DNA from: Pseudomonas fluorescens
Lineage (GTDB): Bacteria > Pseudomonadota > Gammaproteobacteria > Pseudomonadales > Pseudomonadaceae
NCBI RefSeq assembly: GCF_018614655.1
Contig: NZ_JAGGOG010000036.1
Coordinates: 62,001-126,000, forward strand
DNA length: 64,000 bases
Reading direction: 5' to 3'
A model generated the notes under the pieces. The model saw only the letters and a list, made by a program, of their open reading frames with translations, searched no databases and had not been told where the DNA came from. Of this stretch, positions 49,634 through 58,610 are shown piece by piece (within the stretch, counting starts at the first letter, position 1; every line of letters starts with the position of its first letter). The position numbers and the translations under genes were made by a program.

Positions 49634-49806
49634 AGCCTCGGCAGTCGAACTTCTGGAAGGTATTCCTTATTCCCCTGGGGATTGGCCTGCTCAGCGCGGC
49701 GGGTTTATTTGCCGCATTGTTGGGAGATGGGCTTTGGGATTCGTTGAGCTGGGTCGGGCTGGGCATACCGGCGGTGATTGGCAGTTGGGCGTTGCTCAAG
49801 CGTTGA
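49630..49806 (+). CDS. Small membrane protein of the iron-uptake unit, 58 aa
   Basis: Starts at ATG overlapping the PepSY stop (ATGA) and ends at TGA 49804-49806. MKPRQSNFWKVFLIPLGIGL, then LSAAGLFAALLGDGLWDSLS and WVGLGIPAVIGSWALLKR. Two membrane helices, positively charged N-terminus. Coupled translation points to a partner of the PepSY protein. I do not know its function. Confidence 0.85.
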   Translation: MKPRQSNFWKVFLIPLGIGLLSAAGLFAALLGDGLWDSLSWVGLGIPAVIGSWALLKR

Positions 49807-49841
49807 GCTAGGCTAGGGCTGCCCTTTTCCGAGGAATTTCC

Positions 49842-50471
49842 ATGTCCGCTCCCAGCATGACGTTGTTCCACAACCCCGCGTCCCCTTTCGTGCGTAAAGT
49901 CCTGGTGCTGCTCCACGAGACCGGCCAGCAGGACCGCATCACCCTGCAGACCGTGCTGGTCACGCCGATCAACCCTATCGAGCAGTTGAACGACGGCAAC
50001 CCGCTGGGCAAGATCCCGGCCTTGCGCCTGGCTGACGGCAGCGTGGTACACGACAGCCGGGTGATCTTCGATTACTTCGATTACCAGCATGTTGGTAACC
50101 CGCTGATTCCTCGCGATGGTTCCGCCCGCTGGCGACGCCTGACCCTGGCCTCGATGGCCGACGGGATCATGGATGCGGCCGTGGTGGTGCGTTATGAAAC
50201 CGCCCTGCGCCCGACGGAAAAACACTGGGAACAGTGGCTGGAGGAGCAGCGCAACAAGATCCGTCGTGCCTTGGACATGCTGGAGCAGGACGCGATCGCC
50301 GAGCTGGCCAGCCATTTTGACGTCGCCGCCATCAGCGTCGCCTGTGCCTTGGGTTACCTGGATTACCGCCACCCGGATCTGGAATGGCGGTCCAGCCATC
50401 CGAAGCTGGCCGCTTGGTACGCTGAAGTCAGCCAACGTCCGTCAATGCTGGCAACCCAGCCACCGGTTTGA
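49842..50471 (+). CDS. Glutathione S-transferase family protein
   Basis: 209 aa. Thioredoxin-like N-terminal domain (MTLFHNPASPFVRKVLVLLH, catalytic Ser about residue 15; NPLGKIPALRLADGSVVHDS with the cis-Pro and glutathione-binding Ser) and an all-helical C-terminal domain (WRRLTLASMADGIMDAAVVV). Likely a cytosolic conjugating or reducing enzyme, substrate unknown. It lies 35 bases after the small membrane gene, but has its own ribosome site. Confidence 0.92.
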   Translation: MSAPSMTLFHNPASPFVRKVLVLLHETGQQDRITLQTVLVTPINPIEQLNDGNPLGKIPALRLADGSVVHDSRVIFDYFDYQHVGNPLIPRDGSARWRRLTLASMADGIMDAAVVVRYETALRPTEKHWEQWLEEQRNKIRRALDMLEQDAIAELASHFDVAAISVACALGYLDYRHPDLEWRSSHPKLAAWYAEVSQRPSMLATQPPV

Positions 50472-50500
50472 CCCCAAGCTTATTGTGGTGAGCGAACCTA

Positions 50501-50634
50501 TTGTGGCGAGCGGGCTTGCCCGCGTTGGGCTGCGCAGCAGCCCCAGTAATATCACCGAGATTCTTTCAGATAAACCGCAGTGGTGGTTTTAGGGCTGCTT
50601 CGCAGCCCAACGCGGGCAAGCCCGCTCGCCACAA
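50501..50634. repeat. REPIN, same family as 44006-44137
   Basis: Arms 50501-50534 and 50601-50634, 34 bases, perfectly inverted, beginning TTGTGGCGAGCGGGCTTGCC. The spacer retains TTCTTTCAGAT and TGGTTTTAGGGCTGCT, similar to the other copy. A degenerate REP end (TATTGTGGTGAGCGAACC) precedes it at 50481. Confidence 0.9.
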
Positions 50635-50733
50635 TAAGCCCCCCGTCCGCGCTCTTCTGGTGGGGGAAACAACGCAGCAATCCTCGCCACCAACCGCTCC
50701 CTCACCCGATGATCCTCACGCAACCCCAATGAC

Positions 50734-52110
50734 CTACTCATGCACCGCCTCCAGGTCAAACACCAGAGGTTCGGCGCTCTTGCGCTTGCCCACGCCGTAC
50801 CAGTCCAGTTTGCGCGTCAACACCATCACCGTGCCCAACAGCCCGAACAGCAATAGCGACCCCATCAACAGCGCGTAATCCTCGGCACTCAACAACCCAT
50901 ACAGCAAGCCATACAACGCCGCCAACCCCGCCGAAAACCCCAGACCATGGGCCAGGCTACGCAACACATGGCAGACGTAAAAACCGATCAGCAACACGCA
51001 CGCACTGGCCGACAACAGGTACGCCAAGGCGAAGCCGATATGCTCCGACAGTGACAACAGCAGCAGGTAGAAAAATGCCAGAGCCACCCCCACCAACGCG
51101 TACTGGATCGGGTGCACCGCCAAGCTCTTGAGCACCTCAAACAGGAAGAAGCCGGCAAAGGTCAGGGCGATAAACAGCAGCGCATATTTGATCGCCCGGT
51201 CGCTCTTGAGGTACTGGTCCACCGGGTCGATAAAGTTCACGCCAAAACTGCGGCCGTTGAAGTCTTCACAACCACGCTCCGACAGACAACCGCGCAAGGC
51301 TTCTTCCAGGTTGGTGGAGAAAAATGACGTCTGCCAGTTGGCGGTGAAGCCCTTGTCGGTGACCTCTCGCTGGGCCGGCAGGAAGTTGCCGATAAAGCTC
51401 GGATGCGGCCAGTTGGAGGCCAGCGTGACCTGGCTGGTCTTGCCCACTGGTACCACTTGCAACTGCTCGGTGCCTTGCAGACGCAGGTCGAAGGCGAAGT
51501 CCAAAGGTGCAGGCTTTTTGCTGTCCTGCTCGGGCAGCATCACGTGTACGCCCTCTCCCAGCCAATCCACTTGGGTTCCCGGTGAAAACTCCAGGCGCTG
51601 GGTGCCCACCTCCAGTTTCAACGCATTTTCAATGCCGCGAATATCGCTGATGCCCACCGCCAGAAACGCCGGGTCAAACTGGTAATCGGCAAAGTGTTCA
51701 CTGATGCCCAACTGCGCCGGCAAAACAAAACGCCCGCTGATGCGGTTGTCGGCATGGAACAGCCGCGCCTGGTAGATTCCCCGGGCCCGCAGTTCGGTTT
51801 GCACCTGGCCGTCGAGTTCAAAGTGCTCCGGCAGGAAATACAAACGGCCACGCACCTCCCGGGTTTCTTCATAGCGTTTGTTGAGCTTTTCATTGAGCTT
51901 CCACTCACGAACGGTCTTGCGATAAGGCACCACCATCACCGGCCCGCTGAGGCGCTGGCTGTAACTGGAGCTGCGGGCAATGTCCATCAACACGCCGTCG
52001 CGCAGTTCCTGTCGGTCACTGATGATGCCGTCGATCATCAGCAACGGAATCAGTAACAGCAGGATCAGCAGCGCGATGGCGCCAAGTTTGGATAGCAGGC
52101 TGCGGTTCAT
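50734..52110 (-). CDS. creD: Cell envelope integrity protein CreD
   Basis: 458 aa. N-terminal helix (LLSKLGAIALLILLLLIPLL), long periplasmic segment, and five or six helices in the C-terminal 150 residues (YALLFIALTFAGFFLFEVLK, YALVGVALAFFYLLLLSLSE). FIDPVDQYLKSDRAIKYALL is the family signature. CreD is the effector of CreBC and is linked with beta-lactam response and envelope stability. It is the last gene of creB-C-D. Confidence 0.95.
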   Translation of the reverse strand: MNRSLLSKLGAIALLILLLLIPLLMIDGIISDRQELRDGVLMDIARSSSYSQRLSGPVMVVPYRKTVREWKLNEKLNKRYEETREVRGRLYFLPEHFELDGQVQTELRARGIYQARLFHADNRISGRFVLPAQLGISEHFADYQFDPAFLAVGISDIRGIENALKLEVGTQRLEFSPGTQVDWLGEGVHVMLPEQDSKKPAPLDFAFDLRLQGTEQLQVVPVGKTSQVTLASNWPHPSFIGNFLPAQREVTDKGFTANWQTSFFSTNLEEALRGCLSERGCEDFNGRSFGVNFIDPVDQYLKSDRAIKYALLFIALTFAGFFLFEVLKSLAVHPIQYALVGVALAFFYLLLLSLSEHIGFALAYLLSASACVLLIGFYVCHVLRSLAHGLGFSAGLAALYGLLYGLLSAEDYALLMGSLLLFGLLGTVMVLTRKLDWYGVGKRKSAEPLVFDLEAVHE

Positions 52111-52162
52111 GGATCTCTCCCTGTTTGAATGAGGGAGAGTCTGGGAGGGGCGTGTGGGGGGT

Positions 52163-53602
52163 TTATGTAGGGAATGTGGAGACTGTGTGGAGATGCAGCA
52201 GCACCTGCACCCCGCCCGGCACGTTGCCGATCTGCAATGAGCCGTCGTGCAGCTTCATCACTTCCTCGACAAAGTTAAGACCCAGGCCGGTGCTTTTACG
52301 GCCGCTGCCCGGGCGCGGCAGGGAATAGAATCGCTCGCTCAGGCGCGGCAAGGCGTACTCGGGAATCGGTTCGGCCTGGTTGAACAAGCGTAAGGCCACA
52401 TCACCGTCACGCTCCTCGGCACTGAAACGCAGGGCGCCACCGGGCGGCGTGAAATCCAGGGCATTTTCCAGCAAGTTGCCCAAGGCCTGACGCAACAGGA
52501 AAGGCTCGCCGAATACCCGCACCTGTGCCGCAATCGACTGTTCGACCTGCAAGCCTGCGCCTTCAATCCGCGCACACTGGGCCTGCAGCACTTCGTCCAC
52601 CAGCGCCGCCAACGGCACGCTGGCCTGGTCTTCCAGACCTTGGCGTTGCTCGACCTGGGCCAGGTTCAACAGCCGCTCGATCAACTGCTGCAAGCGCGCA
52701 CTTTCACTGTCGATATTGCTGACGAAGCGCTGCTGCTGAGCGTGGGACATATCGCCCTGCAACAGCTCTGCCGCACCGCGAATCGCCGCCAGCGGGCTTT
52801 TCAGTTCGTGAGTCAACGTGTGCACATAACGCTCGACGTAGGCCTTGCCTTCCAACTGAGTGCGCATGTGCTCGACAGCGGTGGACAGCTGTTCCAACTC
52901 ACCGCCGCGATAATGCGGCAACTCGGCGCGGCGCCCTTCACTCACGGCCTGGGCGTAGGCCGTAAGCCGGCCCAACGCAACACTCAGCCACCACGACAGC
53001 AGCGCGCCAAACAGCAGGCCCAGGCCCACCAGTCCGGCGCCGTACCACAACAGGCGGTTCTCGGTGCGATCCACATAAGGCTGCAGCGAGCTATTAGGCT
53101 TGGCCACTGTGACCACACCGATGATCTGCCCGTTATCGCGGATCGGCGCGCCGACGTGCATCACCGACGACGCCGGGTCATCGAGCTCGCTGCGGGTCGA
53201 GCGGGCTCCGTATTCGCCGCGCAGAGTCAGGTACACGTCGTTCCACTTCGAATAGTCCTGCCCCACCGCTTCGCCCGTGGAGTCCAGCAGCACCATGCCC
53301 TTGGCGTCGGTGACATAGATGCGATGGTTGACCTGATTCTTCGGCAAGCCCCAGATCGTAGCGCCGGGCTGACGACTGCCATAGGCCTTGAGCAGCTCCG
53401 GCCAGTGACTCTGGCCGAGGGTGCCATCCTTGACGTCTTTGCGCAGGACTTCAGCCAGCAGGTTGGCGGTGTCCACCAGGGTTTCTTCGGTGGATTGGCG
53501 CACGCCGGGACGGATTTCCTTCATCACTGTGTTGAGCACGAAGTAACCGGTCAGGCCGATAAACAGCGCGTAGACCAGGAAAAACCGAATCCCCAGGCGC
53601 AT
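52163..53602 (-). CDS. creC: CreC sensor histidine kinase
   Basis: 479 aa. Two membrane helices (5-25 and ~183-205) enclose a periplasmic PDC-like sensor. HAMP-like linker, then the phospho-acceptor H-box LTHELKSPLAAIRGAAELLQ, N-box NLLENALDFTPPGG and G-box STGLGLNFVEEVM. It phosphorylates CreB in response to an envelope or metabolic signal. It starts one base before the creB stop ends, and creD follows after 52 bases. Confidence 0.95.
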   Translation of the reverse strand: MRLGIRFFLVYALFIGLTGYFVLNTVMKEIRPGVRQSTEETLVDTANLLAEVLRKDVKDGTLGQSHWPELLKAYGSRQPGATIWGLPKNQVNHRIYVTDAKGMVLLDSTGEAVGQDYSKWNDVYLTLRGEYGARSTRSELDDPASSVMHVGAPIRDNGQIIGVVTVAKPNSSLQPYVDRTENRLLWYGAGLVGLGLLFGALLSWWLSVALGRLTAYAQAVSEGRRAELPHYRGGELEQLSTAVEHMRTQLEGKAYVERYVHTLTHELKSPLAAIRGAAELLQGDMSHAQQQRFVSNIDSESARLQQLIERLLNLAQVEQRQGLEDQASVPLAALVDEVLQAQCARIEGAGLQVEQSIAAQVRVFGEPFLLRQALGNLLENALDFTPPGGALRFSAEERDGDVALRLFNQAEPIPEYALPRLSERFYSLPRPGSGRKSTGLGLNFVEEVMKLHDGSLQIGNVPGGVQVLLHLHTVSTFPT

Positions 53603-54270
53603 CAGCTGTGACCCGGACTGAAGCTGTAGCCCAGGCCGCGATGGGTCTGGATCGGCTCGGCATCAGGCGCCACACTGCGTAACTTGCTGCGCAGGCTTTT
53701 GATATGACTGTCGATATTGCGCTCATAACCGGCATCGGCGGCAACGCCCACGGCATCCAGCAGTTGCTCGCGACTAAAGACGCGCTCGGGCTGCTCCAAC
53801 AGGCAATTCAGCAGACGGAACTCGTGGCGGGTCAGGCTCAATGGCTGCCCCCGGTAGCTGATCTGCACCCGCTCCAGGTCTACCTGGAACACGGCGGGCG
53901 CAGCACCCGGCGTAACCCGTTTGAGGATCGCCCGCACTCGCGCTGCGACTTCCCGAGGGCTGAAAGGCTTGACCACGTAGTCGTCGGCGCCAATCTCCAG
54001 GCCCACCACCCGATCAATCTCAGCGTCTCGGGCACTGAGGAAGATCACCGGCACCTCGCTGAAACGGCGTAGTTGCTTGCAGGTCTCAAAACCGCTGATG
54101 TCCGGCAGGCCGATATCGAGGATGATCAGGTCCGCCGGCGTCTGGCGCTGATACTCAAGCGCAGCCGCACCGAGGCTCAGCCAGGTGGTGGTGAAGCCTT
54201 CGCCTTGCAGGGCAAAAATCAACGTATCGGCTATCGCCGCTTCGTCTTCGACAATCAGGATATGAGGCAT
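53602..54270 (-). CDS. creB: CreB response regulator (OmpR/PhoB type)
   Basis: 222 aa. Receiver domain (MPHILIVEDEAAIADTLIFA; phospho-Asp in LIILDIGLPDISGF; Lys in VVKPFSPREVAARV) and winged-helix DNA-binding domain (YRGQPLSLTRHEFRLLNCLL, ERNIDSHIKSLRSKLR, HRGLGYSF). Heads the creBCD operon. Cre tag sequences (TTCACnnnnnnTTCAC) were not found near it by eye. Confidence 0.95.
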   Translation of the reverse strand: MPHILIVEDEAAIADTLIFALQGEGFTTTWLSLGAAALEYQRQTPADLIILDIGLPDISGFETCKQLRRFSEVPVIFLSARDAEIDRVVGLEIGADDYVVKPFSPREVAARVRAILKRVTPGAAPAVFQVDLERVQISYRGQPLSLTRHEFRLLNCLLEQPERVFSREQLLDAVGVAADAGYERNIDSHIKSLRSKLRSVAPDAEPIQTHRGLGYSFSPGHS

Positions 54271-54329
54271 GGCGTCCGAGCACTGGAGAGCAAAGCTGAG
54301 ACGGTGCCCCAAGCCTGCACGGGCGTCAA

Positions 54330-54830
54330 TCAGCAGTCAGGTTTGTCGGCGGTGTAACGGCGGGCAGGGTTCACCGCCGCACCGAACTCGCGCAGGGCCT
54401 TGGCGCCGATCAGCAGCGGGTAGTTGAAGCTGCTGCGGTCGGTCAGGTTGACCTCGACGGTGCGCTTGACGTTGCCCAGGCACATTTCCAGGTCAATCAC
54501 CGGGCGCTTGGCGACGGTGGCTTCGTCCTTATCTTCGTCTTCGTCGGCGCGGCTCTTGATCTTGCTGACCCGTGCGACTTTATGTTCGTAGACCTTGTTG
54601 CTGGTGTCCTTGCCGCTCACGCGAAAACGCACCCAGTCCTCACCGTCACGGGTGAAGGTCTCGATATCCTGGGCCGACAGCGAGGCGGTCAGTGCGCCGG
54701 TGTCCATTTTGGCCTTGAAGGTTTCACCGATTTCCGGCAGTTGGATGTATTCGTAGCGCCCGTACAGGGTCGGCTCGGCGGCCATGACTGGGAGAGCGAC
54801 GAGGGCTAGCAAGGCAAGGATGGATTTCAC
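54330..54830 (-). CDS. Exported retropepsin-like / putative ATP-dependent zinc protease family protein (RimK-type DUF)
   Basis: 166 aa from GTG at 54830 with GGAAA eight bases upstream, giving a signal peptide MKSILALLALVALPVMAAEP. The mature part has an aspartic-protease-like Asp-Thr-Gly: FKAKMDTGALTASLSA, then WVRFRVSGKD and PLLIGAKALREFGAAVNPAR. This is the PF05618-type family, found elsewhere next to RimK-like ligases; the function is uncertain. Lies 60 bases beyond creB start in the same direction as the cre genes. Confidence 0.82.
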   Translation of the reverse strand: MKSILALLALVALPVMAAEPTLYGRYEYIQLPEIGETFKAKMDTGALTASLSAQDIETFTRDGEDWVRFRVSGKDTSNKVYEHKVARVSKIKSRADEDEDKDEATVAKRPVIDLEMCLGNVKRTVEVNLTDRSSFNYPLLIGAKALREFGAAVNPARRYTADKPDC

Positions 54831-55001
54831 GTAGGTGGTTTCCTTGAAATAGGTAGGCAAATTCTAGACCGCAAAAACAGGCCTTAGTTAGATGCCCAGC
54901 ATACCCAGCACTTTGTGAAACATTCATTCGCTTATTTGCGATTTGGCCTCTAGGCAGAAGCTGCTTATCATGTTGCGCCCAAAGATTACCAAGAGTTATT
55001 T

Positions 55002-55901
55002 ATGCGCCGCCTGCTCACCGGCTGTTTCGTCACCTTGCTGTTATTGCTTAACACCCTGGTCCTGTTCGGGCCGCTGATGGTGTTTGCCCTGCTCAAGCTG
55101 GTAGCTCCCGGTCGCCTTCGCGACCATGCATCAACGGCAGTGATGTGGATCGCTGAAACCTGGGCCGAGATCGACAAGCTGATCTTCACGTTATGTACCC
55201 CCACTCACTGGGATATTCGCGGCGGTGACGACCTGCGGGGCGACACCTCCTATCTGGTGATCAGCAACCACCAGTCGTGGGTCGATATCCCGGCGCTGAT
55301 CCAGACCCTCAACCGCCGTACGCCGTTCTTCAAGTTTTTCCTGAAAAAGGAGCTGATCTGGGTGCCGTTCCTGGGCCTGGCCTGGTGGGCGCTGGATTAC
55401 CCGTTCATGAAGCGCTACAGCAAGGCATTCCTGGCCAAGCATCCGGAGCTGGCGGGCCAGGACCTGAAGATCACCAAAGAAGCCTGCGAGCTGTTCAAGC
55501 GCCAGCCGGTGACGGTGGTCAATTACCTGGAAGGCACGCGTTTCAGCGAGGCCAAGCGCCAGCAGCAGGCCTCACCCTTCACGCACCTGCTCAAACCCAA
55601 GGCCGGTGGCGTAGCGTTTGTGCTGGCCGCCATGGGCGAACAGCTGGACGCGATCCTCGACGTGACCGTGGTTTATCCATCACAAAAGCAGCAGGAGAAA
55701 ATTCCAGGATTCTGGGATTTGATCAGCGGCGCGGTGCCGAAAGTGATCATTGATATCCGCACCCGCGCGCTGGATCCAGCGTTGTGGCAGGGGGATTACG
55801 CGAACGATCCAGCGTTTCGCCAGACCGTCCAGAACTGGGTCAACCAGCTCTGGATGGAGAAGGATGCACGTATCCAGGCGTTACGCGCAGAAGGCCGTTA
55901 A
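55002..55901 (+). CDS. 1-acyl-glycerol-3-phosphate acyltransferase-like protein (YihG type)
   Basis: 299 aa. One N-terminal membrane helix (LLLLNTLVLFGPLMVFALLK). Acyltransferase motif I NHQSWVDIPALIQTLNRRTP (H-x4-D), motif II PFFKFFLKKELIWVPFLGLA and the third motif NYLEGTRFSEAK. Family members acylate lysophosphatidic acid or related glycerolipids at the inner membrane. YihG is known in E. coli as an alternative acyltransferase. ATG 55002 has AAGAG upstream. Confidence 0.9.
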   Translation: MRRLLTGCFVTLLLLLNTLVLFGPLMVFALLKLVAPGRLRDHASTAVMWIAETWAEIDKLIFTLCTPTHWDIRGGDDLRGDTSYLVISNHQSWVDIPALIQTLNRRTPFFKFFLKKELIWVPFLGLAWWALDYPFMKRYSKAFLAKHPELAGQDLKITKEACELFKRQPVTVVNYLEGTRFSEAKRQQQASPFTHLLKPKAGGVAFVLAAMGEQLDAILDVTVVYPSQKQQEKIPGFWDLISGAVPKVIIDIRTRALDPALWQGDYANDPAFRQTVQNWVNQLWMEKDARIQALRAEGR

Positions 55902-56467
55902 CCGCCGGCGCCCCAGAGGCTGCCCAGCTTGCCCAATACCGAGCTGTTGGCACCCTGGCCGCCCAGATACTCCAGGATCACCGGAGCAAACTTGCCGACC
56001 ATGCTGTCGTCCATGCCCAGCGCGCTGAAGGCGGTGTTCAGGTCGCTGGTGTCCTTCACGTTACCCAACACGCCGTCCAGGCCCGACGTCTTGCTGCCAC
56101 CGCTTTGGCCGAGCATGCCGCTCAAGGCGCCCAGGCTGCCCAGTGAGTTGCTGCCGGACAGTTTGTCCAGGCCCGGCACGCTCTTGGTCAGTTGCGAGTA
56201 ATCACCACCGCCCAGTTTATTCTTGGCCAGGCCCAGCATCGCGCCGGTCCCGCCGACAGCCTGCTCTGGCGTCACATTCAATTGCGAAGTCAGGGCACCC
56301 AGCAAACCCGCCGTTTGTGACGTGGGCGCAGCAGCAGCCGCCTTGTCGCCACCTTGAGCAGCAGAAACGGCCTTGGATACGTCGTCGAGGCTAAAACCTG
56401 CCGCAAACACCGGGCTGGCCGCCACGGTCAACAGGCAAGACAGGGCAAAACCGCGTGAAATCTTCAT
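55898..56467 (-). CDS. Exported DUF2780-family protein
   Basis: 189 aa from ATG 56467; signal peptide ~22 residues (GFALSCLLTVAASPVFAAGF). Gly/Ser/Leu-rich low-complexity middle (KLGGGDYSQLTKSVPGLDKL) with the DUF2780 ending DLNTAFSALGMDDSMVGKFA. Secreted or periplasmic, unknown function. The stop codon overlaps that of the convergent acyltransferase gene by 3 bases. Confidence 0.88.
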   Translation of the reverse strand: MKISRGFALSCLLTVAASPVFAAGFSLDDVSKAVSAAQGGDKAAAAAPTSQTAGLLGALTSQLNVTPEQAVGGTGAMLGLAKNKLGGGDYSQLTKSVPGLDKLSGSNSLGSLGALSGMLGQSGGSKTSGLDGVLGNVKDTSDLNTAFSALGMDDSMVGKFAPVILEYLGGQGANSSVLGKLGSLWGAGG

Positions 56468-56780
56468 CGAGACAACCTCTTGATTCATGAACCCACCGGT
56501 CTACACCGGGTGGGACAAAGCAGCCGTTGGACTGGGGTTTGCCAAGGATTGTTCCCACAGCCAGATTAGTTCAGGAACCAGTATTCACTGCTGACGGCAT
56601 CGCAGGCGACGGACTGCCCGGTCGAGTCAGGAACCCATTGCCTATCTGAAGGTCAATGGCAGTACTGCAAAACTCGACCAGCTTACGAGCAAAGAGCCAC
56701 TAACGGCCTTCGGCAGCGGCCTCATCTGCTTTCTTTCCCCCGCCCGCGCGCCGAACTCAACCCCTGTCAGGAATAGCCTA
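56468..56780. other. Non-coding region between DUF2780 gene and RskA-like gene
   Basis: 313 bases. CCCACCGG and CCGGGTGGG (56493-56515) can pair as a hairpin in the leader of the DUF2780 mRNA. No ECF sigma-factor frame or remnant is visible, though one would be expected next to an RskA-like gene. I see nothing else. Confidence 0.6.
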
Positions 56781-57239
56781 ATGACTGCGACCGACTCCCA
56801 TGTGATTGACCACAAACCTTCATTCTGGAACCGCCCTCGCCTGTTCGTCGGTGCCTGCCTCGTTGTCGCCGCCGGTATTGGTGGCGCGATCTACACCCAA
56901 GATAACGTCAAGTCTGCCGCGACCCTGGTCAGCACCACGCAGCAACCGGCCGCCCAGATCATGGCTCACAAGGATTATCTGGAAGTAAAACCGATTGCTT
57001 CGACCGCGCCGGAACCTGATCGCAGCCTGGAGCTGTGGGCCATTCCCGCCGACGGTACGCCTGTCTCGCTGGGCCTGCTGCCGGAAGACGGCAAAGGCAT
57101 CATTGGCCTGAACCCACGCCAGCAGGAAACCATCAGCAAGCCGGTTGAGCTGCTGGTGAGTTCCGAAACCAAGGGTGGATCGGTGAGCAAACAACCAACC
57201 GGGCCTACGGTGTATCAAGGCGCGTTGGCGATTCGCTAA
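56781..57239 (+). CDS. RskA-type anti-sigma C-terminal domain protein, no N-terminal zinc-binding part
   Basis: 152 aa. One membrane helix (LFVGACLVVAAGIGGAIYTQ, residues 20-40). The periplasmic domain has the RskA signature: DRSLELWAIPADGTPVSLGL then LLVSSETKGGSVSKQPTGPT and VYQGALAIR. Regular RskA proteins carry an N-terminal ECF-binding helix-zinc region (about 90 residues), which is absent. No ECF gene lies beside it. It may have kept only an extracytoplasmic role. A symmetrical terminator follows. Confidence 0.82.
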   Translation: MTATDSHVIDHKPSFWNRPRLFVGACLVVAAGIGGAIYTQDNVKSAATLVSTTQQPAAQIMAHKDYLEVKPIASTAPEPDRSLELWAIPADGTPVSLGLLPEDGKGIIGLNPRQQETISKPVELLVSSETKGGSVSKQPTGPTVYQGALAIR

Positions 57240-57259
57240 GCCTGCGGCCTGTAGACGTA

Positions 57260-57286
57260 AAAAGGGCGACCCTTGGGTCGCCCTTT
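57260..57286. terminator. Bidirectional terminator between RskA-like gene and fdhA
   Basis: AAAAGGGCGACCC-TT... GGGTCGCCCTTTT: perfect 13-bp stem with A/T flanks, serving both convergent genes. Confidence 0.92.
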
Positions 57287-57300
57287 TGTTTGCCTGACGT

Positions 57301-58500
57301 TTACGCCGCGCTGAACAACTTGTGCGGATCAATCACAAACTTCTTCGGCACACCTGCATCGAACTCGCCGTAACCACGCGGTGCATCATCCAGGCTGATG
57401 ACCTCCACACCCACGATGTCGGCAATCTTGATGCGATCCCACATGATTGCCTGCATCAGTTGGCGGTTGTACTTCATCACCGGCGTTTGCCCGGTGTGGA
57501 AACTGTGGGACTTGGCCCAACCCAAGCCAAAGCGAATGCTCAGGCTGCCCATCTTCGCGGCGGCGTCGACAGCACCTGGATCTTCGGTGACGTACAGGCC
57601 GGGAATACCGATTTTGCCGGCCACCCGCACCACGCCCATCAGCGAGTTGAGCACCGTAGCCGGAGCTTCGTGCTTGACGCCGTCGTGGCCATGGCCGCGG
57701 GCTTCGAAGCCCACCGCGTCCACTGCGCAATCGACTTCCGGCTCGCCCAGCAGTGCGGCGATTTGCTCGTGCAGCGGCGTGTCCTTGGACAGGTCGGCAA
57801 TTTCGAAACCCTGAGCCTTGGCGTGAGCCAGGCGGATCGGGTTCACGTCGCCGATGATCACCACCGCCGCGCCCAACAAGCGGGCGGAAGCCGCCGCCGC
57901 CAGGCCGACAGGACCGGCACCCGCCACATAGACGGTGCTGCCTGGGCCAACACCGGCGGTTACAGCACCGTGGTAGCCAGTCGGCAGGATGTCGGACAGG
58001 CACGTCAAGTCACGGATTTTCTCCATGGCGCGGTCGCGGTCCGGCAGTTTCAGCAGGTTGAAATCGGCGTAAGGCACCAGCGCGTATTCGGCTTGGCCGC
58101 CGGTCCAGTCGCCCATGTCGACGTAGCCATAAGCACCGCCCGGACGCGCCGGGTTGACGCTCAGGCAGACGCCGGTATGCATTTCCTTGCAGGAGCGGCA
58201 ACGGCCGCACGCGACGTTGAACGGCACGGAGACCAGATCACCGATTTTCAGGTTCTCGACGTCACTGCCTTTCTCGATCACTTCGCCGGTGATCTCATGA
58301 CCCAGCACCAGGCCGGTCTGGGCAGTGGTGCGACCGCGCACCATGTGTTGGTCGGAGCCGCAGATGTTGGTGGAGACCACGCGCAGGATGACGCCGTGCT
58401 CAATCTTCCTGCCACGGGGGTCCTGCATTTTTGGATAGTCGATTTTCTGTACTTCGACCTGGCCGTTGCCGAGATACACGACACCACGATTACCAGACAT
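57301..58500 (-). CDS. fdhA: Glutathione-independent formaldehyde dehydrogenase
   Basis: 399 aa zinc alcohol-dehydrogenase family enzyme oxidising formaldehyde to formate with NAD, as P. putida FdhA. Catalytic zinc ligands in STNICGSDQHMVRGRT and GHEITGEVIEKG; structural zinc cysteines in ACGRCRSCKEMHTGVC; NAD Rossmann VYVAGAGPVGLAAAASARLL. GAGGTGA lies five bases before the ATG. It lies downstream of the sarcosine oxidase genes, which produce formaldehyde, so it detoxifies and uses that product. Confidence 0.96.
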   Translation of the reverse strand: MSGNRGVVYLGNGQVEVQKIDYPKMQDPRGRKIEHGVILRVVSTNICGSDQHMVRGRTTAQTGLVLGHEITGEVIEKGSDVENLKIGDLVSVPFNVACGRCRSCKEMHTGVCLSVNPARPGGAYGYVDMGDWTGGQAEYALVPYADFNLLKLPDRDRAMEKIRDLTCLSDILPTGYHGAVTAGVGPGSTVYVAGAGPVGLAAAASARLLGAAVVIIGDVNPIRLAHAKAQGFEIADLSKDTPLHEQIAALLGEPEVDCAVDAVGFEARGHGHDGVKHEAPATVLNSLMGVVRVAGKIGIPGLYVTEDPGAVDAAAKMGSLSIRFGLGWAKSHSFHTGQTPVMKYNRQLMQAIMWDRIKIADIVGVEVISLDDAPRGYGEFDAGVPKKFVIDPHKLFSAA

Positions 58501-58610
58501 GCTTTCACCTCGCTGTTGTTTTTATGGAACCACGCTGCCCAGGCAGGCAGCGCGTTAAATGCTCGGGTACAGATGCTGTTTCTTGTGCGACTTGCTCGCG
58601 AAGGCGTCCA

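Noticed and set aside
50591..50741. Small arginine-rich frame after creD, starting ATG at the creD stop and ending in the REPIN
   Set aside because: Start overlaps creD plausibly, but half the frame is repeat sequence and the remainder has no family. Probably chance.
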